A stretch of 64,000 nt of DNA from Amorphochlora amoebiformis (GCA_054601695.1 BAAHQB010000008.1:1240001-1304000), one strand, 5' to 3'; numbered from the stretch's first letter, positions 29,876 to 43,460 are shown. Numbers and translations: made by a program. The notes: generated by a model from the letters alone, not told the origin.

Positions 29876-32002
29876 AATTATATGTATATATTTTGGATAA
29901 TAATATATATATATATATATAAATATATATATATATACATAATATGTAACATATATTTGCAATTGCTATTATTGATACAGTTACAAATAATAAAACATGT
30001 ATCTAATGAAGCTTACCGATATTCTGGAAAGGCCGGTTGATCAAAATGCTAATTTCATCCAGGAAAGCTTGGAAGAGGACGAAGCAGGCTAGGGCAGAGC
30101 CACCAACAGCATACCCCTTAGAGGCAGCCTTGGTCACGTTCCCTACGGCATCGAGCATGTCAGTGATCTCTCGAATCTCTTCTCCTTGGCCGCTCATCTC
30201 GACGATTCCTCCGCCGTTATCGGCAATCGGGCCGAAGTTGTTCATTGAAAGAACGAAAACGGCAGTACAGAGCATACCCATGGTGGCGACAGCTGTTCCG
30301 AAGACACCAGCAGCGTTTCCAGGGAGTCCGGAGGTTGTTCCCAGGGTGTAAGATATCATGAGTGCAATTGTGATGACAATGATGGGCATGGCAGTGGATT
30401 CCATACCTACGGACACTCCTGCAATAATATTGGTGCCATGGCCGGACTTGCTAGCCCTGGCGATACCAATGACTGGGGCGTTCTCATAGTCTGTGTAGTA
30501 TTTGGTGATAAGCACGAGGAGATAGGAGGTGATAATTCCCACGATCCCGCAGCCAGAGAAGTGCCACCAGGCATCTGGAGCCACTGCGGTGTAAAGCATG
30601 TATCTTGTAGTGCCGATGAAGCCGATGATGGCAAACATCATGGCTACGATGTAACCCCGAAGCATCGTGGTGAGTGGGGGTTCAGTTCTACCACGTGACT
30701 GAACCGCCAAGATGCCAACACCACTAACCACGAGATCAAAGGCGTGGATGATCAAGGGGAAGAAAATGAAGGCCTCAATATTCTCCACCTTGGCCTCATG
30801 GGCCAAGCTCGCTCCAAGGATCATGGTCCCGATGATTTCCGCTGCGATGCTCTCGAACACGTCAGCCATGGATCCTGCACAGTCTCCGACGTTGTCACCG
30901 ACGAGGTCTGCAATTACGGCTGGGTTGCGTGGGTCGTCCTCGGGTATATTCAGCTCGATCTTGCCCACCATATCGGCTCCGACATCTGCAGCCTTAGTGT
31001 AGATTCCACCGGCGAGCTGCATGAAGAGGGCGACAAAAGACGCTCCAAAACCATATCCAGCGAGCAAGACGGGAACTTCATGGACGGGCATCCCAGAGAA
31101 ATCGACGAAGATGATGTGTACAAACAAGTACAGAGCACAGATCCCGAGGATGCACATTGAGGCGGACAAGCAGGCCGAGAGTGCTCCTCCACGGAAGCAC
31201 ATAAGGAAGCACTTTTGGTAGTCGCGGGCGCCAGCTGCCATAGCCACGCGAATATTGACTCGAACGGATGACCAGACTCCAATGTATCCAGCGAGGGCAG
31301 AGCAGAAACAGCCCAAGAAGAAAGACGCCGAAGTAAGGACGGCTAGGGTTGTCTTAGAAACCTCCTTGGTAGTAGAAGCACGGAAGAGGTAGATCGCAAA
31401 GATCACAACACCCACAACGGCCGCCATATACCCTATCGCCGCGTACTGCACGGAGAGAAAGCCTAACCGAGGAGGGTGTTAAAAACTTGCTAGATTTCGG
31501 GGAAGCAGGTACCTTGTGCTCCCTCGCGAATGTAGTCGGATATCTTCCGCATTTCAGGGTCGTTATCTGGGTGAGCAATGATCCATTTTGCGAGGTACAG
31601 GATGAAAAAGAAGCTTCCGATGCAAATCAGAAGGACGAGGATCATATACCTGCATGATTGGATTTCTGTGAGCACTAGACGGTTGCAAGTTTATTGTGGA
31701 AAACCCAGATCGAAAGCCCATCGACATGAAACCGACGAGAATGCAGAACGCAGAGAGCCCCATCATAACGTAGACTAGCCTTGTGAACATCTCGAGGGAC
31801 TGTCTGTTGTCCAGACTCGCAGATGGCCTCTTCGCTTGATAACTCTCGTTGGCACTGCAATATTTACTGTTCACTTAGACATAATTCGAACACATTCTAT
31901 GTGAACTTACATTCTTGAATACTTGGTATCGGAAGAGGTTGTGGGTAGGCTGATAGCCACATCGGAATTTCCCTGCGATTGTGGTAAAAACGACGTCATC
32001 AT
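26172..32002 (-). CDS. VP2: vacuolar-type H+-translocating inorganic pyrophosphatase, type II (K+-independent)
   Basis: This membrane proton pump uses pyrophosphate hydrolysis to acidify vacuoles or acidocalcisomes. Seven exons on the minus strand, 32002-31911, 31854-31681, 31649-31513, 31462-30017, 29502-29244, 27880-27637 and 26297-26172, give 825 residues in phase. The start is MMTSFLPQ; a polar N-terminus of about 60 residues precedes the first membrane helix. Hallmarks: [11 protein letters not shown] (about residue 294), [12 protein letters not shown], and C-terminal [14 protein letters not shown]. The selectivity site reads [10 protein letters not shown], with Lys where K+-dependent enzymes have Ala, so K+ independence is predicted. 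The start of the fifth exon is uncertain: AG at 29503 keeps phase, but a 5-nt microexon at 29528-29524 plus acceptor 29480 also would. The first three introns are only about 31-56 nt; later ones are 0.5-1.4 kb and repetitive. Convergent with the isopentenyltransferase. Confidence 0.96.
26298..27636. repeat. last intron of the pyrophosphatase: TTAGGG-like and homopurine blocks
   Basis: On the plus strand this 1.3-kb intron holds, in order, a TA tract (26509-26538), a GA-rich tract (26560-26750), a degenerate TTAGGG/TTAGGA array (26755-27035), a second GA-rich tract (27036-27212) and more TA tracts. No coding exon is needed or seen. Confidence 0.8.
29063..29285 (-). repeat. duplicated exon end with splice donor inside the pyrophosphatase gene
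   Basis: The segment 29204-29285, which holds the last 14 codons of exon 5 (coding [13 protein letters not shown]), its donor GG^GTAATG and intron flank, is repeated at 29063-29153. The second copy shares GAGGGCTCCCTTGGTGACGA and its flanks and differs mainly by a 9-nt insertion next to the donor. The extra copy lies in the downstream intron and is a partial exon without its own acceptor. Confidence 0.9.
29529..29712. repeat. 92-bp perfect tandem duplication in a pyrophosphatase intron
   Basis: Two adjacent copies (29529-29620 and 29621-29712) start CTGCAAATAAATTATACAAT and are identical or nearly so along their length. Each carries the minus-strand acceptor-like sequence ATTTGCAG. The near-identity points to a recent event. 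Confidence 0.92.
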
Positions 32003-32116
32003 CACGTTTCCGAGTGTCTATCGTGTATCCCCCTCTGCGCTGGAGAGATCCACTAACTTCCATAGCTTAGGGAGGGATGATACAACCAGGGGGAAGCAAG
32101 TAGGTAGGAGACAACA

Positions 32117-32383
32117 GTGGGGCGCGTTGATGACGTAGTGCTCGCACCTTGTTTGCTGTCGGCATTCTTGGTCTTAGAGTATGAGGATATTGACTCATAC
32201 CCTTACGAGTATAGCTCCGAGTTTCTAATCCACAACCTAGAGGATGAAAATATCAGCGAAAACCCCTGTGACAAGCAGACTTCGTGTCAATGGGGGACCC
32301 TGCGCTACGGCGAGGTTGGGTTTACAAGAATCGGGTCACCCGAAATAAAACTTCGCAGTGTTAATTCTTCGTCTTTCTCCTGA
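32117..32383 (+). CDS. possible exon of an unidentified plus-strand gene
   Basis: An 88-codon open segment without any ATG ends in TGA. It reads like real protein (VLEYEDIDSYPYEYSSEF, then GEVGFTRIGSPEIKLRS) rather than repeat translation. An acceptor-like CTTGGTCTTAG precedes the YEDIDSYP part at about 32177. No partner exon was found and I recognise no family. Confidence 0.25.
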   Translation: MGRVDDVVLAPCLLSAFLVLEYEDIDSYPYEYSSEFLIHNLEDENISENPCDKQTSCQWGTLRYGEVGFTRIGSPEIKLRSVNSSSFS

Positions 32384-32588
32384 CATGAAGGAGTGTACTA
32401 TGGGGTTCACTGCACAAAATAGAACCAGAAACCAACATGTAAAATAATGAATCATGTAGACTGCTAAGGAGCCGTTGAATCGCCCTACTCGAAATCAAAA
32501 GAGCTTAATGGGGTTGTCGGGACGCGCAAGGAACCTCCTAACCTCTATCATGATGGCGTGTTATATGTATGTATACACTTAATCTGTC

Positions 32589-32622
<34 letters not shown>

Positions 32623-32632
32623 CACATACATA

Positions 32633-32676
<44 letters not shown>

Positions 32677-32769
32677 TATATTATATATATCTCAATATTA
32701 TGAAAAAGAAGGAAGTCAATACATATATAAATATAACCGTATACATTTATAAACATAAACATATACAAA

Positions 32770-32801
<32 letters not shown>

Positions 32802-32859
32802 AAGAATGTATATATGTATATCATACATTAAATAATAAGTGTAAAAAAATCATTTCAGA

Positions 32860-32898
<39 letters not shown>

Positions 32899-33068
32899 TA
32901 TAATGAATACACCACATAATGTATATGAAGTTTGGCACAATGACAGGCATATTATTTTATATATATATATATATAGAGTCATATTAATTATAATATATGT
33001 ATATATAAATGAAACATATATATATATATATAAACAATATAAATTTATATATATATATATATATGTAC

Positions 33069-33110
<42 letters not shown>

Positions 33111-33317
33111 GTCTATATGTATGTAAATATATATATATATATAGATATATATTATATATATATATATATTTATGTGTATATATATATATGTGTTTTAATA
33201 TAATTGTATTCACATATAAAACTATATATAAATAGATATATATATATATATCTGCTTACATATATGATACATATAATATGTATACAGTATATATATATCA
33301 TACCATGATATATATAT

Positions 33318-33377
<60 letters not shown>

Positions 33378-33823
33378 ACATGATTGATAGGACATGCTTT
33401 AAGTGTACATTTAATGATTGTATCCATGGTTGTGGTATCCAGTGATTTTAGAATCGCAAGAAATAGTAAAAATAGATAAATATATATTATATATATACAT
33501 TTACATATATACACATATTATATACATATATATATACATATATATGACATATTATATCTAGTATATGCTCAGTCTACGTATGAATAATTTACCCGTATGT
33601 ACAAATTGTCATTGTACAAATACATGTATTATAATGATATCATCACACATGTATGGTATATATTATATAATTAGGTTATATTACATATGTATATATATAT
33701 ATATATATCTATATATATATATATTTATATATCTAGTATGTATGTATATATATATATATATGTATATATGTACATACACACACACACGTATGTATATGTA
33801 TATAATAATACTATACATGTATG

Positions 33824-33878
<55 letters not shown>

Positions 33879-34063
33879 ATAACGTGTGTATATATATATA
33901 TAATATTATATATTTATGTATGTATATATATATATATATACATGTTAACATTATGATGTATCTACTATGTACTTGTATGTACGTGTATATATTTACATGT
34001 GTATTCCCGTGTATCCGTGACATACCGGGATATTGATAGATAATGACATTGAATTGGATGAAT

Positions 34064-34324
34064 TTACACGTTAGTATGATAATATCGAAGAATGAGAGCG
34101 CTCAAGATCGACCAGAGCGCTAAACTACGGGGAATCAGATGACCAATGCTAAAGATCCCTCCGTGCTGAGAGGGAGGAGTGGTAACTTGGGGATGCAGGT
34201 TTCCAGACCCACTTGAAACTGATTCTTCAAAAGCGCTCGATTTTCTCAGTGTGGTGTCCGGGAGGGCGCCGGCGTCGATCGTTCTGTTAGTGTAGGCTGG
34301 GGTTAGGGCCAGTCTCAGAATCAA
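34064..34324 (-). CDS. possible C-terminal exon of an unidentified minus-strand gene
   Basis: An 86-codon open segment with balanced composition (RTIDAGALPDTTLRKSSAFE, then PPSQHGGIFSIGHLIP) and a hydrophobic SLALWSILSALIL near its end. An acceptor-like CCCCAG lies upstream at about 34300. It cannot be joined in phase to the gene ending at 34586. Unrecognised. Confidence 0.25.
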   Translation of the reverse strand: MILRLALTPAYTNRTIDAGALPDTTLRKSSAFEESVSSGSGNLHPQVTTPPSQHGGIFSIGHLIPRSLALWSILSALILRYYHTNV

Positions 34325-34585
34325 AGTAAGTGCTAGGGCTAGGGGTAGTGTTTGAAGTATGCTTGTGTGGTACAGAGTCCTCTTTGGTTATGTTTAGGGT
34401 TGGGTAAGGCCTGGGCAAAAGTCACGTTGTGGTAGTTCGCGGATTGGTCGGGTTAAAGAGCGATCAAGGGTTGGGGAAGAGTTAAAAGATATATGTGGGT
34501 TTAGACCCGATGTTGGAGTTTAGATTAAATAAGGGTTGCTTTTAGTTGGTCAGTGCTGGGTTAGGGCTGGGGTTAGAGGTGGGGG

Positions 34586-34979
34586 CTACAGCCTTTCTGG
34601 TGATTGGCAAAGATCCAAGCCGTCAGTAGGATCCGTCTCATTGTCACTCATTCTCTTCCGTTCCGAGTTGGGGGCAGGAGAGTAATTTCCAGACTTTGAG
34701 GAGATCTTGAAGGTCGGAAAATCCTCAAACAGGCCAAGCGGTCCGCTCTGACATTTACATATTGTCTCTGTGACAGGGAGGAAGTTTTTTTTCTGGTTTC
34801 ACCATGTTGTAAGATGGCGGTTGCACGACGGAATCCTGACATTCGACACTAACGATGGTATTACTCTCTGTCAGTGAGTTGAAGGCCACTGTAAAGCTCG
34901 GATATCGAAGGCGTTGCCTCCGAATCAGCAAAGGAACCCCAGCTCTGCAGGTTCTGACAACTATTTGGTGGAGAATCAT
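34586..34979 (-). CDS. unrecognised 112-residue protein
   Basis: Two exons on the minus strand, 34979-34803 and 34747-34586, are separated by a 55-nt intron (donor ATG^GTGAAA, acceptor AATGTCAG) and join in phase 0 to a TAG stop. The N-terminal half has alternating hydrophobic strands (LHQIVVRTCRAGVPLLIRRQ, SFTVAFNSL, NTIVSVECQ). The C-terminal half is polar and acidic with DETD-type words and the motif SGPLGLFEDFPTFK. No domain is recognised. The open frame extends upstream of the first ATG, so an additional 5' exon is possible. It is divergent from the giant gene at 35176 (196-bp gap). Confidence 0.5.
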
Positions 34980-35175
34980 CAGGGGATCATCACGGCTAGA
35001 ATGGCAGGCTAACAACCGGCGGTACAGGAAGGTTCACAAAAGGGCGATGTGATTGAAGCCTGACGGATAAAGAATGGCACAATAGCGAGAGTTAAAGAAA
35101 TCCCGCCAGCCATTTTGGCCGAAAAGAATCGCCCAAAAACAAAAGTAAATCGCGCACGCGTACCCAAGCTCCGCG
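34980..35175. promoter_or_regulatory. 196-bp divergent region before the giant gene
   Basis: This GC-richer gap separates the minus-strand ATG at 34979 from the plus-strand ATG at 35176. It has no TA tract. It is presumed to hold the promoters of both genes; no specific element was identified. Confidence 0.45.
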
Positions 35176-35694
35176 ATGGAGGCCCGGTCGGGCGTTCAAA
35201 TATGCTTTACCCTGAGCAAGGTAATTCCTCTATCGTGCAAGTCGTACTGTTAACTCTTGATTTCGTTGACAGGATGGGACGGTTACTTCTTTCTCTCCGA
35301 AGGCTCGAGAGTGAGTGACCCGCGCTGGAGGTGTTATTTTATTTCATGTGAACATATCAGGTATTTCAGCCGCTCCAAGATCTTAGGGGTTCCGTTCAAC
35401 AAGCTGGCACGAGGCCTAGGTTGCACAAACTATGAAATAGCCGTTGAAGAACCGTTCCTAAATCCGGCTAAATGCTCAGGTTCGTCGTTTCCGCCGAAGG
35501 GCGATATCATCGACGGCGAGGCTGTTTTTAAGACCCGCGAGGCCAAAATGTAACGCTCCCAACCCATTCCTTTAATACTATACGTTATTTGTAGATCTAA
35601 GTCTACAGCTACTGATCATAATCTGCATAGTATCCCTGGCCATGTCAACGGATTTCGTTTAAGAGATCGACGGACGAACACGACGGGCTACACG
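35176..35694 (+). other. PAS-like N-terminal domain, exons 1-5 of the giant gene
   Basis: Exons are 35176-35220, 35273-35310, 35361-35419, 35480-35549 and 35595-35694. The encoded [20 protein letters not shown] then [12 protein letters not shown] matches the PAS pattern of a strand, a D-G-x-I/V turn, an N/S-x-A helix, a short F/Y-S segment and I-x-G-x-P. Later strands include [28 protein letters not shown] and, in the next exon, [12 protein letters not shown] folds sense ligands or dimerise; no ligand residue can be named. Introns here are only 45-60 nt and lack TA repeats. Confidence 0.6.
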
Positions 35695-36471
35695 GTCACC
35701 ACTATATTCGACCCGTTCTGCTTTTTATCTCACTGATTGACCACATCAGGCGGTAGTTACCCTCCGCCTCGAGGATGAAGAGGAGCCACATGAAATTCAG
35801 GGATATCTCCTCAAAAAGGCCGAGGTTATATATTCTTCAATCTCAGGAACCCACACCTTCTCTAATACTTTCGTATTCAGTAAGTTATACTCACCCCCAA
35901 CCCTCTTCTTAGGCCACGTTCTCAAATAACCGTTGGCAAAAACGGTGAATCTCATAAATCTTCATCTTCTATACTCTGACCACAACACCCTTCCTAGGTA
36001 TTTTAGGGCTCGTAAGATGACGCACCCAAGCGGGGAGGACGAATACGTCCTCGATTACTTTGCGGATCATAAGTCTCTCCATGCTAAGGGCTCAATACGC
36101 ATCAAGGGTAAAATTATTACTAACCCTTCAGGAATGCCAGTGCTGCTAATCACAACAGCCTACTAACCTTCCTTTCGTCTCAGACTGCAAGGTGAATTTG
36201 CACTTTCAGCCTCTGGTATTTGTACTACACGGTACAGGGGCTGGTGTTCGCGACGTCATCCTGAAGGCTAGCACGCCAATACTGCGGTATGTATGTAAAT
36301 TGAATAATATATATACAAAATGTACCATGTAAATGTTATACCTTTGCATGTATTATATATATATATATAATATATATGAATATAAATGTATTTCCTATAT
36401 GTATATATATATATATATATGTATATGTATATATATAACAACATTTATTTCCTACAAATACATACGTATAT

Positions 36472-36526
<55 letters not shown>

Positions 36527-36593
36527 TTTTTATATTTTGTTATATGTTGGTGTGTACATGTATATATCTATTTATATATACGTAGATGCATGC

Positions 36594-36638
<45 letters not shown>

Positions 36639-36721
36639 AAATTACATACAGAACTTTGATATACTTATATCATATATATGTATATGTATATGTGATACAT
36701 ATATATATATATGTATATATT

Positions 36722-36753
<32 letters not shown>

Positions 36754-36839
36754 AATATATATATATATATTTATATATACATATATGTATATATGTAATA
36801 CGGTTAAGATATATCAGGTATATACGGTATAATATACTT

Positions 36840-36889
<50 letters not shown>

Positions 36890-37475
36890 TCTTCTGCTGT
36901 TTGATCGCAGATGGAAATGGGCAAAATCCATCTACAAGCTATCGCGACACTCCGCAGAAACAAAGAGTATCCAGGTTGTTTACGATCTCGTTTTCGGATC
37001 TGTTGAAGTAACACGTTGACTGTGACGAACAGATCCTGGACGAGACCGCCCTTCCTGTCTTCGACGAGGACAAAACCCAGTAATTTATCATATCTATGCA
37101 TGCCGCTTACCGCATAGATCTGAGTACAACATAATATGTCCTGTTAGGGGAAGATCTTGGCGGGACGCGGCGGGCCGGCACTCCGGTTCCTCAGGCTTCC
37201 AAGTGAACAATTACGTTTTCAAACGACAAATCCACCATCCCCCCCACATATTGCAAGGCTTGGACTGAATCAATACCCGCGAACCATTAGTTTCCCCCAA
37301 ACTGGACAATCCGTGAAGTTTGATATTAAGTTTGAAATAAATTAGGTGGGGGATCTGGGGAGGATAGCCATTCGATCTGCACGAAGACGGAGCTACACGA
37401 AGATTCACACGCAGATCAGGTTGTCGATATTTATATCATATTATGTACACATTCATACGTTACACAAATACACAC

Positions 37476-37510
<35 letters not shown>

Positions 37511-37615
37511 AATACATACATACATACATACATACAAATATACACACATATACATAAACAAGTACACACTCACATATATACATATGTATATACATATATA
37601 TATATACTATATATC

Positions 37616-37647
<32 letters not shown>

Positions 37648-37688
37648 CATGCGCATATGGAACATACTATTATACATATATATATCAT

Positions 37689-37729
<41 letters not shown>

Positions 37730-37758
37730 TATATACGTGTATATGTGTGTACAATTAC

Positions 37759-37829
<71 letters not shown>

Positions 37830-37969
37830 GGTGCAGATATATGATGATCAATATTGATATGCGAAAATAGATCATCATTTGGACAACAAGCACAGAGGAT
37901 GAATTATCTTTGCGTCGAGGTACGTATTTCTTTCGCATACACGTACAGCTTTAATACTTATAATACATT

Positions 37970-38026
<57 letters not shown>

Positions 38027-38111
38027 GCATGAATATAATACACACACATATATATATATATATATGTACATATATATATATATGTTAATTTATTAATACA
38101 TATATACGTGT

Positions 38112-38157
<46 letters not shown>

Positions 38158-38704
38158 TATTACATATACATATAATATATATATATATATATATGTATTT
38201 CTATATACATATATATATGTTTATGAAAATCATACATGCACACATGTATGAATATATATATACATATACACATATATACATATAATATGTATACATGAAT
38301 ACATACATGTAACACATGTATGCATGTACATGTGTAGTATATCATGGATGTATTCAGTATGCATACAAACCTATAGGATTTATATATATATATATTTATA
38401 TATATATGTATAATATATTCTGTCTAATATATGTGTATGTATATATAGAGGTATATGTATATATACATGCATTTAATATGCATCATATGCACTCAGAGAT
38501 ATGCACATGTATGTGTAGATGAACATGTCCATGATGCCTGCGCACAAAAACACACACACACACACATGCATGTGTATATATATAATATGTGCGTATGTAT
38601 ATGTATTTTTTTATATTTTTTAAATGTGCATGTACACACATACATTTATATATATATATATATATATATATTGATATATATATATATATATTATACACAC
38701 ACAC

Positions 38705-38741
<37 letters not shown>

Positions 38742-38920
38742 TCTGTATTAGTACTTGTTTACACATGTGTATGCATGTATATCATATATGTATGTATATT
38801 CAATCACACATGTAAACTTATAGACTACTATTCATTCGCACGAAATGTCATGCATGTATTTATAATATGCATACATATATATATGATAATATATATTATA
38901 TATACACATATATATATATG

Positions 38921-38952
<32 letters not shown>

Positions 38953-38984
38953 CATAATATATATATATATGTCTGTAATATATA

Positions 38985-39040
<56 letters not shown>

Positions 39041-39057
39041 TATGTACAATACACATG

Positions 39058-39110
<53 letters not shown>

Positions 39111-40090
39111 TATATACATATATATCTACAATATGTATATATATATATATATATATAACATATATATATATATATGTATAATCCTTGGTAAAAACAACCA
39201 TACAAACAACTCACTCGCAAAAACAGGTTATGTCCTGTCGCTCGCTCCTTGTTGGGAACTCATCAACCATTTACTCAAAAGCATACATCAAAGGCCCAGG
39301 TAAGATCGCAATATCCCTTCAAAAACCCATCATAGCACTCTCCTCTTTGAAGCTGTACAAGTCACAGAGGGAAGCAGATGAACAAAGATCGGGGATAAGA
39401 GAATGAGACAGAGGGAAAAAAGAGAGAAAAAGGAAATCGAGAGATCAGTGAATATTTATTGCTATCAAAGGGCATTTTTTTCGCGAATTAAGGGTGGTTT
39501 GAATACTTTCAGGCGACTACAAGCATGAAATTGGGGCTACGGAGGTTGGGTATGGGAGCGATCCTGTGTTTAGCTCAAGCGGGGAGCAGTTAGCAATAGT
39601 ATATATATATATATATAGTATTATATATATATATATATATACTATATATTATGTATGTATATATATACATATGGATACATCTTTTTGATGCGTTGCATAT
39701 ATATATATATATATATATATCCATATATATGTGTGTCTTTCTATAAAATTATTCATATATTATTATGTATAGATATAAATAATATTAATTGTTATTATTA
39801 TTACTTTTCAATATTTAGTAGCTTTCGTTAATTGTTCTAATTGTTGATATCATTATTATTTCATAGTAATATTATTAATATTTTTACATATATTAATATT
39901 ATTTTTATACTATGCATAAATCATTCAAAATTATGCACTAAATATGTAGCAATAGCATATATATATTTATATGTATATATTATCTTTATATAGATAAAAA
40001 ACATATACATATTGTATTGATATGAACGTAAATACGCACAGTTTTTGTGCATGTATGATACGAAATATTTACATGTATACATATGCATAC

Positions 40091-40136
<46 letters not shown>

Positions 40137-40218
40137 ATATTATATTATATGTATATATGTTCATGTATATATTTCATGCCGCACTACACAACCATTATCG
40201 TCTGTGATGTAATTGGTA

Positions 40219-40257
<39 letters not shown>

Positions 40258-40413
40258 ATATATGTATATATATATGTATATAAAAATATCTACATTTTGT
40301 GTGATAATAAGAAATGTGAACATATTCAAATATACACACATATGCATATAAAATATACATATGAATATATCTAAATATACATGTATTATAAAAGCATGTT
40401 TGTATATGCATAG

Positions 40414-40448
<35 letters not shown>

Positions 40449-40959
40449 AATACATATTATATATATTGTATACATATATATATATATATATATAACACTA
40501 TAAGCATATGTACTTACATCATATACCACAGGAGAGAAAAATGTGTAATATCTTGGCTCAACTCGACATTCCGGAGCACCTATCCCTCGATCGCTGTATT
40601 CTCTGTGTTGAGGTCAACCATCCATTCTTAACCTAATCTCGCAATCTTGAAATGGTTAGTCATTCTACTTTTCTTTTTCTGTTTCTTTCTGTATCTCCCT
40701 CACATCTCTCTGCATTTGACAATCGTCGAAAACACAGTCAAAACCGTCCGTCACCCTAACTTCAAACGAATCCTTATTTCCAGTCTTATTGTCACTCTTG
40801 ATAATATTAAATTTATAATATATAGATATATATATATATATATATAGATATACATATATATGTATACATATATGTAAATATTAATATATAAAGAAACTGC
40901 AATATATAAAGAAACTGCAACTATGTTTACACATATATACATATATAAATAGGTATGCA

Positions 40960-41043
<84 letters not shown>

Positions 41044-41703
41044 TTAACAACTTTATATATGTGTAAGTGTGTATGTGTGTATATATATATATATGTATGT
41101 ATGTATGTGTAACTACTATGTATATTTACACACATATGCATTATATTTGCATGTACAAATATACTAATATTCTCTTATGTATATACATATATATATATAT
41201 ATATATATACACTACAGGTTATTGAAGTGGGTACGATTAGTGAGAAAATTTTGGGAAGAGCAAGAGTAAGCCTGGCGAACCTTCCCTCTGGAAAGGTATA
41301 ATATGTGTAAATCTATATACATGTATACTATGTATACACATGCATAGTGATAATATTTATATGTAGGATAATACATTTAGGTACATACATATGTACCATA
41401 CAAAATGTAAAATATAAATATGCTAAATACATGTATATACTGGCAGTACCAATACAAATGGCTGACCCTCAAGCCTGCAGGTCAAGGTGAAATCAAGGTA
41501 TAATTTATTTGTATACATCTATACATATATAGATGTATATATATTTTTCTATGTAAATATAAATATAATATAATATATCTACATATATATACATATAAAT
41601 ATATGAGAATATATATATATGTATGTACTATTTCATATATATATATATATATATGTAATAATGTACAATGTCAATACAGATGTTTATAAATATCTAAACT
41701 ATT

Positions 41704-41743
<40 letters not shown>

Positions 41744-41871
41744 AGTAGTAACACACACATATACCCGTTGATAATACATATACATATTCATATATATATA
41801 TATACATACATATGTATATTGAATATATTTTATAATACAAATATATATGTGTGTATTTATATATATTATAT

Positions 41872-41923
<52 letters not shown>

Positions 41924-42135
41924 GCATGTGTATATTGGCAGCGCCAATATAAAGGGCTGACCCTTAAGCCTAAAAGTCAGGGGGATATTAAGGTGAATTA
42001 AGTGAGAATGTACAGAACATAAGTACATTTATTACATTTAAATATTCATATGTTTATATATGTTAATATATATACAAACATGTTATTGTAATATATATAT
42101 ATATATATATACATGTATATGTGTTACATTTTATT

Positions 42136-42169
<34 letters not shown>

Positions 42170-42282
42170 GTATGTATATATGTGTTTATATAGAGGATTT
42201 GTAATAGTGTCAATATAAATGTGTGTAATAATGGTGTCATTGTAAATGTGTGTAATAGTGTATAAGTATCTAAATATATATG

Positions 42283-42321
<39 letters not shown>

Positions 42322-42479
42322 ACACACACATATTAATGGATACGTATATATGTATACATATATATATATATATATATATAAATAAATTTTTATATGTGTA
42401 TATATATATAATATGTATGTAAGGATAATATATATATATATATATATATATGTAATTTACATATATTTAAACATTTATA

Positions 42480-42514
<35 letters not shown>

Positions 42515-43198
42515 ATGTATATATATAATAATATACAATAATATATATTAATAATATATATATATATATGTATGTACACACATATATATATATATACACT
42601 GTGTGTATAGAAATGTGTAATATGTGTAATACACACACATATATATGATATATATATATATATATACATATATATTTACGTAATATTATATTATATATAT
42701 ATATATATTATATATATATATATATAAGATTTACAAACATGTTTAACATGTAAAACTATGTATGTGATATGAATATGTATATATACATAGGTTGGAATCT
42801 GTTATGACGGCGAACAAAAGAGCCCTCAGCAGAGGTCTAAATAGAATGTAAATATGAGTATACGTACATATATACATATATATAAATATGTATATACAAC
42901 ACACAAGCACACACACACACACACATACACACCCACACACATACATCTGTTACAGAATATGCACACCACAAACACACATACCCATACAACACATGCATGC
43001 ACACATACATACATACATACACACATTTACACATGTGTGTACATATATGCAAGGCGGTCTAGCACATCGATGATATCAGATGAAGATGTCACATCAGAGG
43101 AGAAACTCACGCCATCCAGAGGGGCTAGACCGAAGAGGTAATGCACACTTGTCAACATCAAGACATACACACATGTACACATACATATATTCATTCAC

Positions 43199-43253
<55 letters not shown>

Positions 43254-43427
43254 CATGTTATCTCACATAATAGAATAAGTTGTTCTATCAACATATAGGT
43301 ATATACACATTCACATACGTTTATATATATATATATATATGTATAAATTGTTAATAAATAAATATATATACACTTCCATATAAAATTAATATATATACAC
43401 TTACATATAAATTAATATAAATTGTAT

Positions 43428-43460
<33 letters not shown>

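Larger units (their letters stand above)
32003..34585. other. intergenic region upstream of the pyrophosphatase
   Basis: The first 500 bp (32003-32560) are unique and must contain the pyrophosphatase promoter; they also hold a plus-strand open segment at 32117-32383. TA tracts fill 32563-34020, apart from a small unique patch at 33380-33475. 34040-34330 is unique with a minus-strand open segment, and 34290-34585 is degenerate GGGTTAGGG/GGGCTGGGGTT sequence. Confidence 0.55.

Noticed and set aside
30407-31282. Several open frames opposite or within the largest pyrophosphatase exon
   Set aside because: They are frame shadows of a 1,446-nt coding exon.
35825-35912. An extra exon (GAACCCACACC...TATTCA) between PH exons 6 and 7
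   Set aside because: It would need a 22-nt intron. Treating 35825-35912 as one 88-nt intron gives an unbroken PH strand ([16 protein letters not shown]).
37157-37345. 62-codon open frame between linker exons
   Set aside because: It starts at TTG and ends at the TAG that I take as the acceptor of the next exon; it overlaps exon 12 in another frame. A hidden exon here is not fully excluded.
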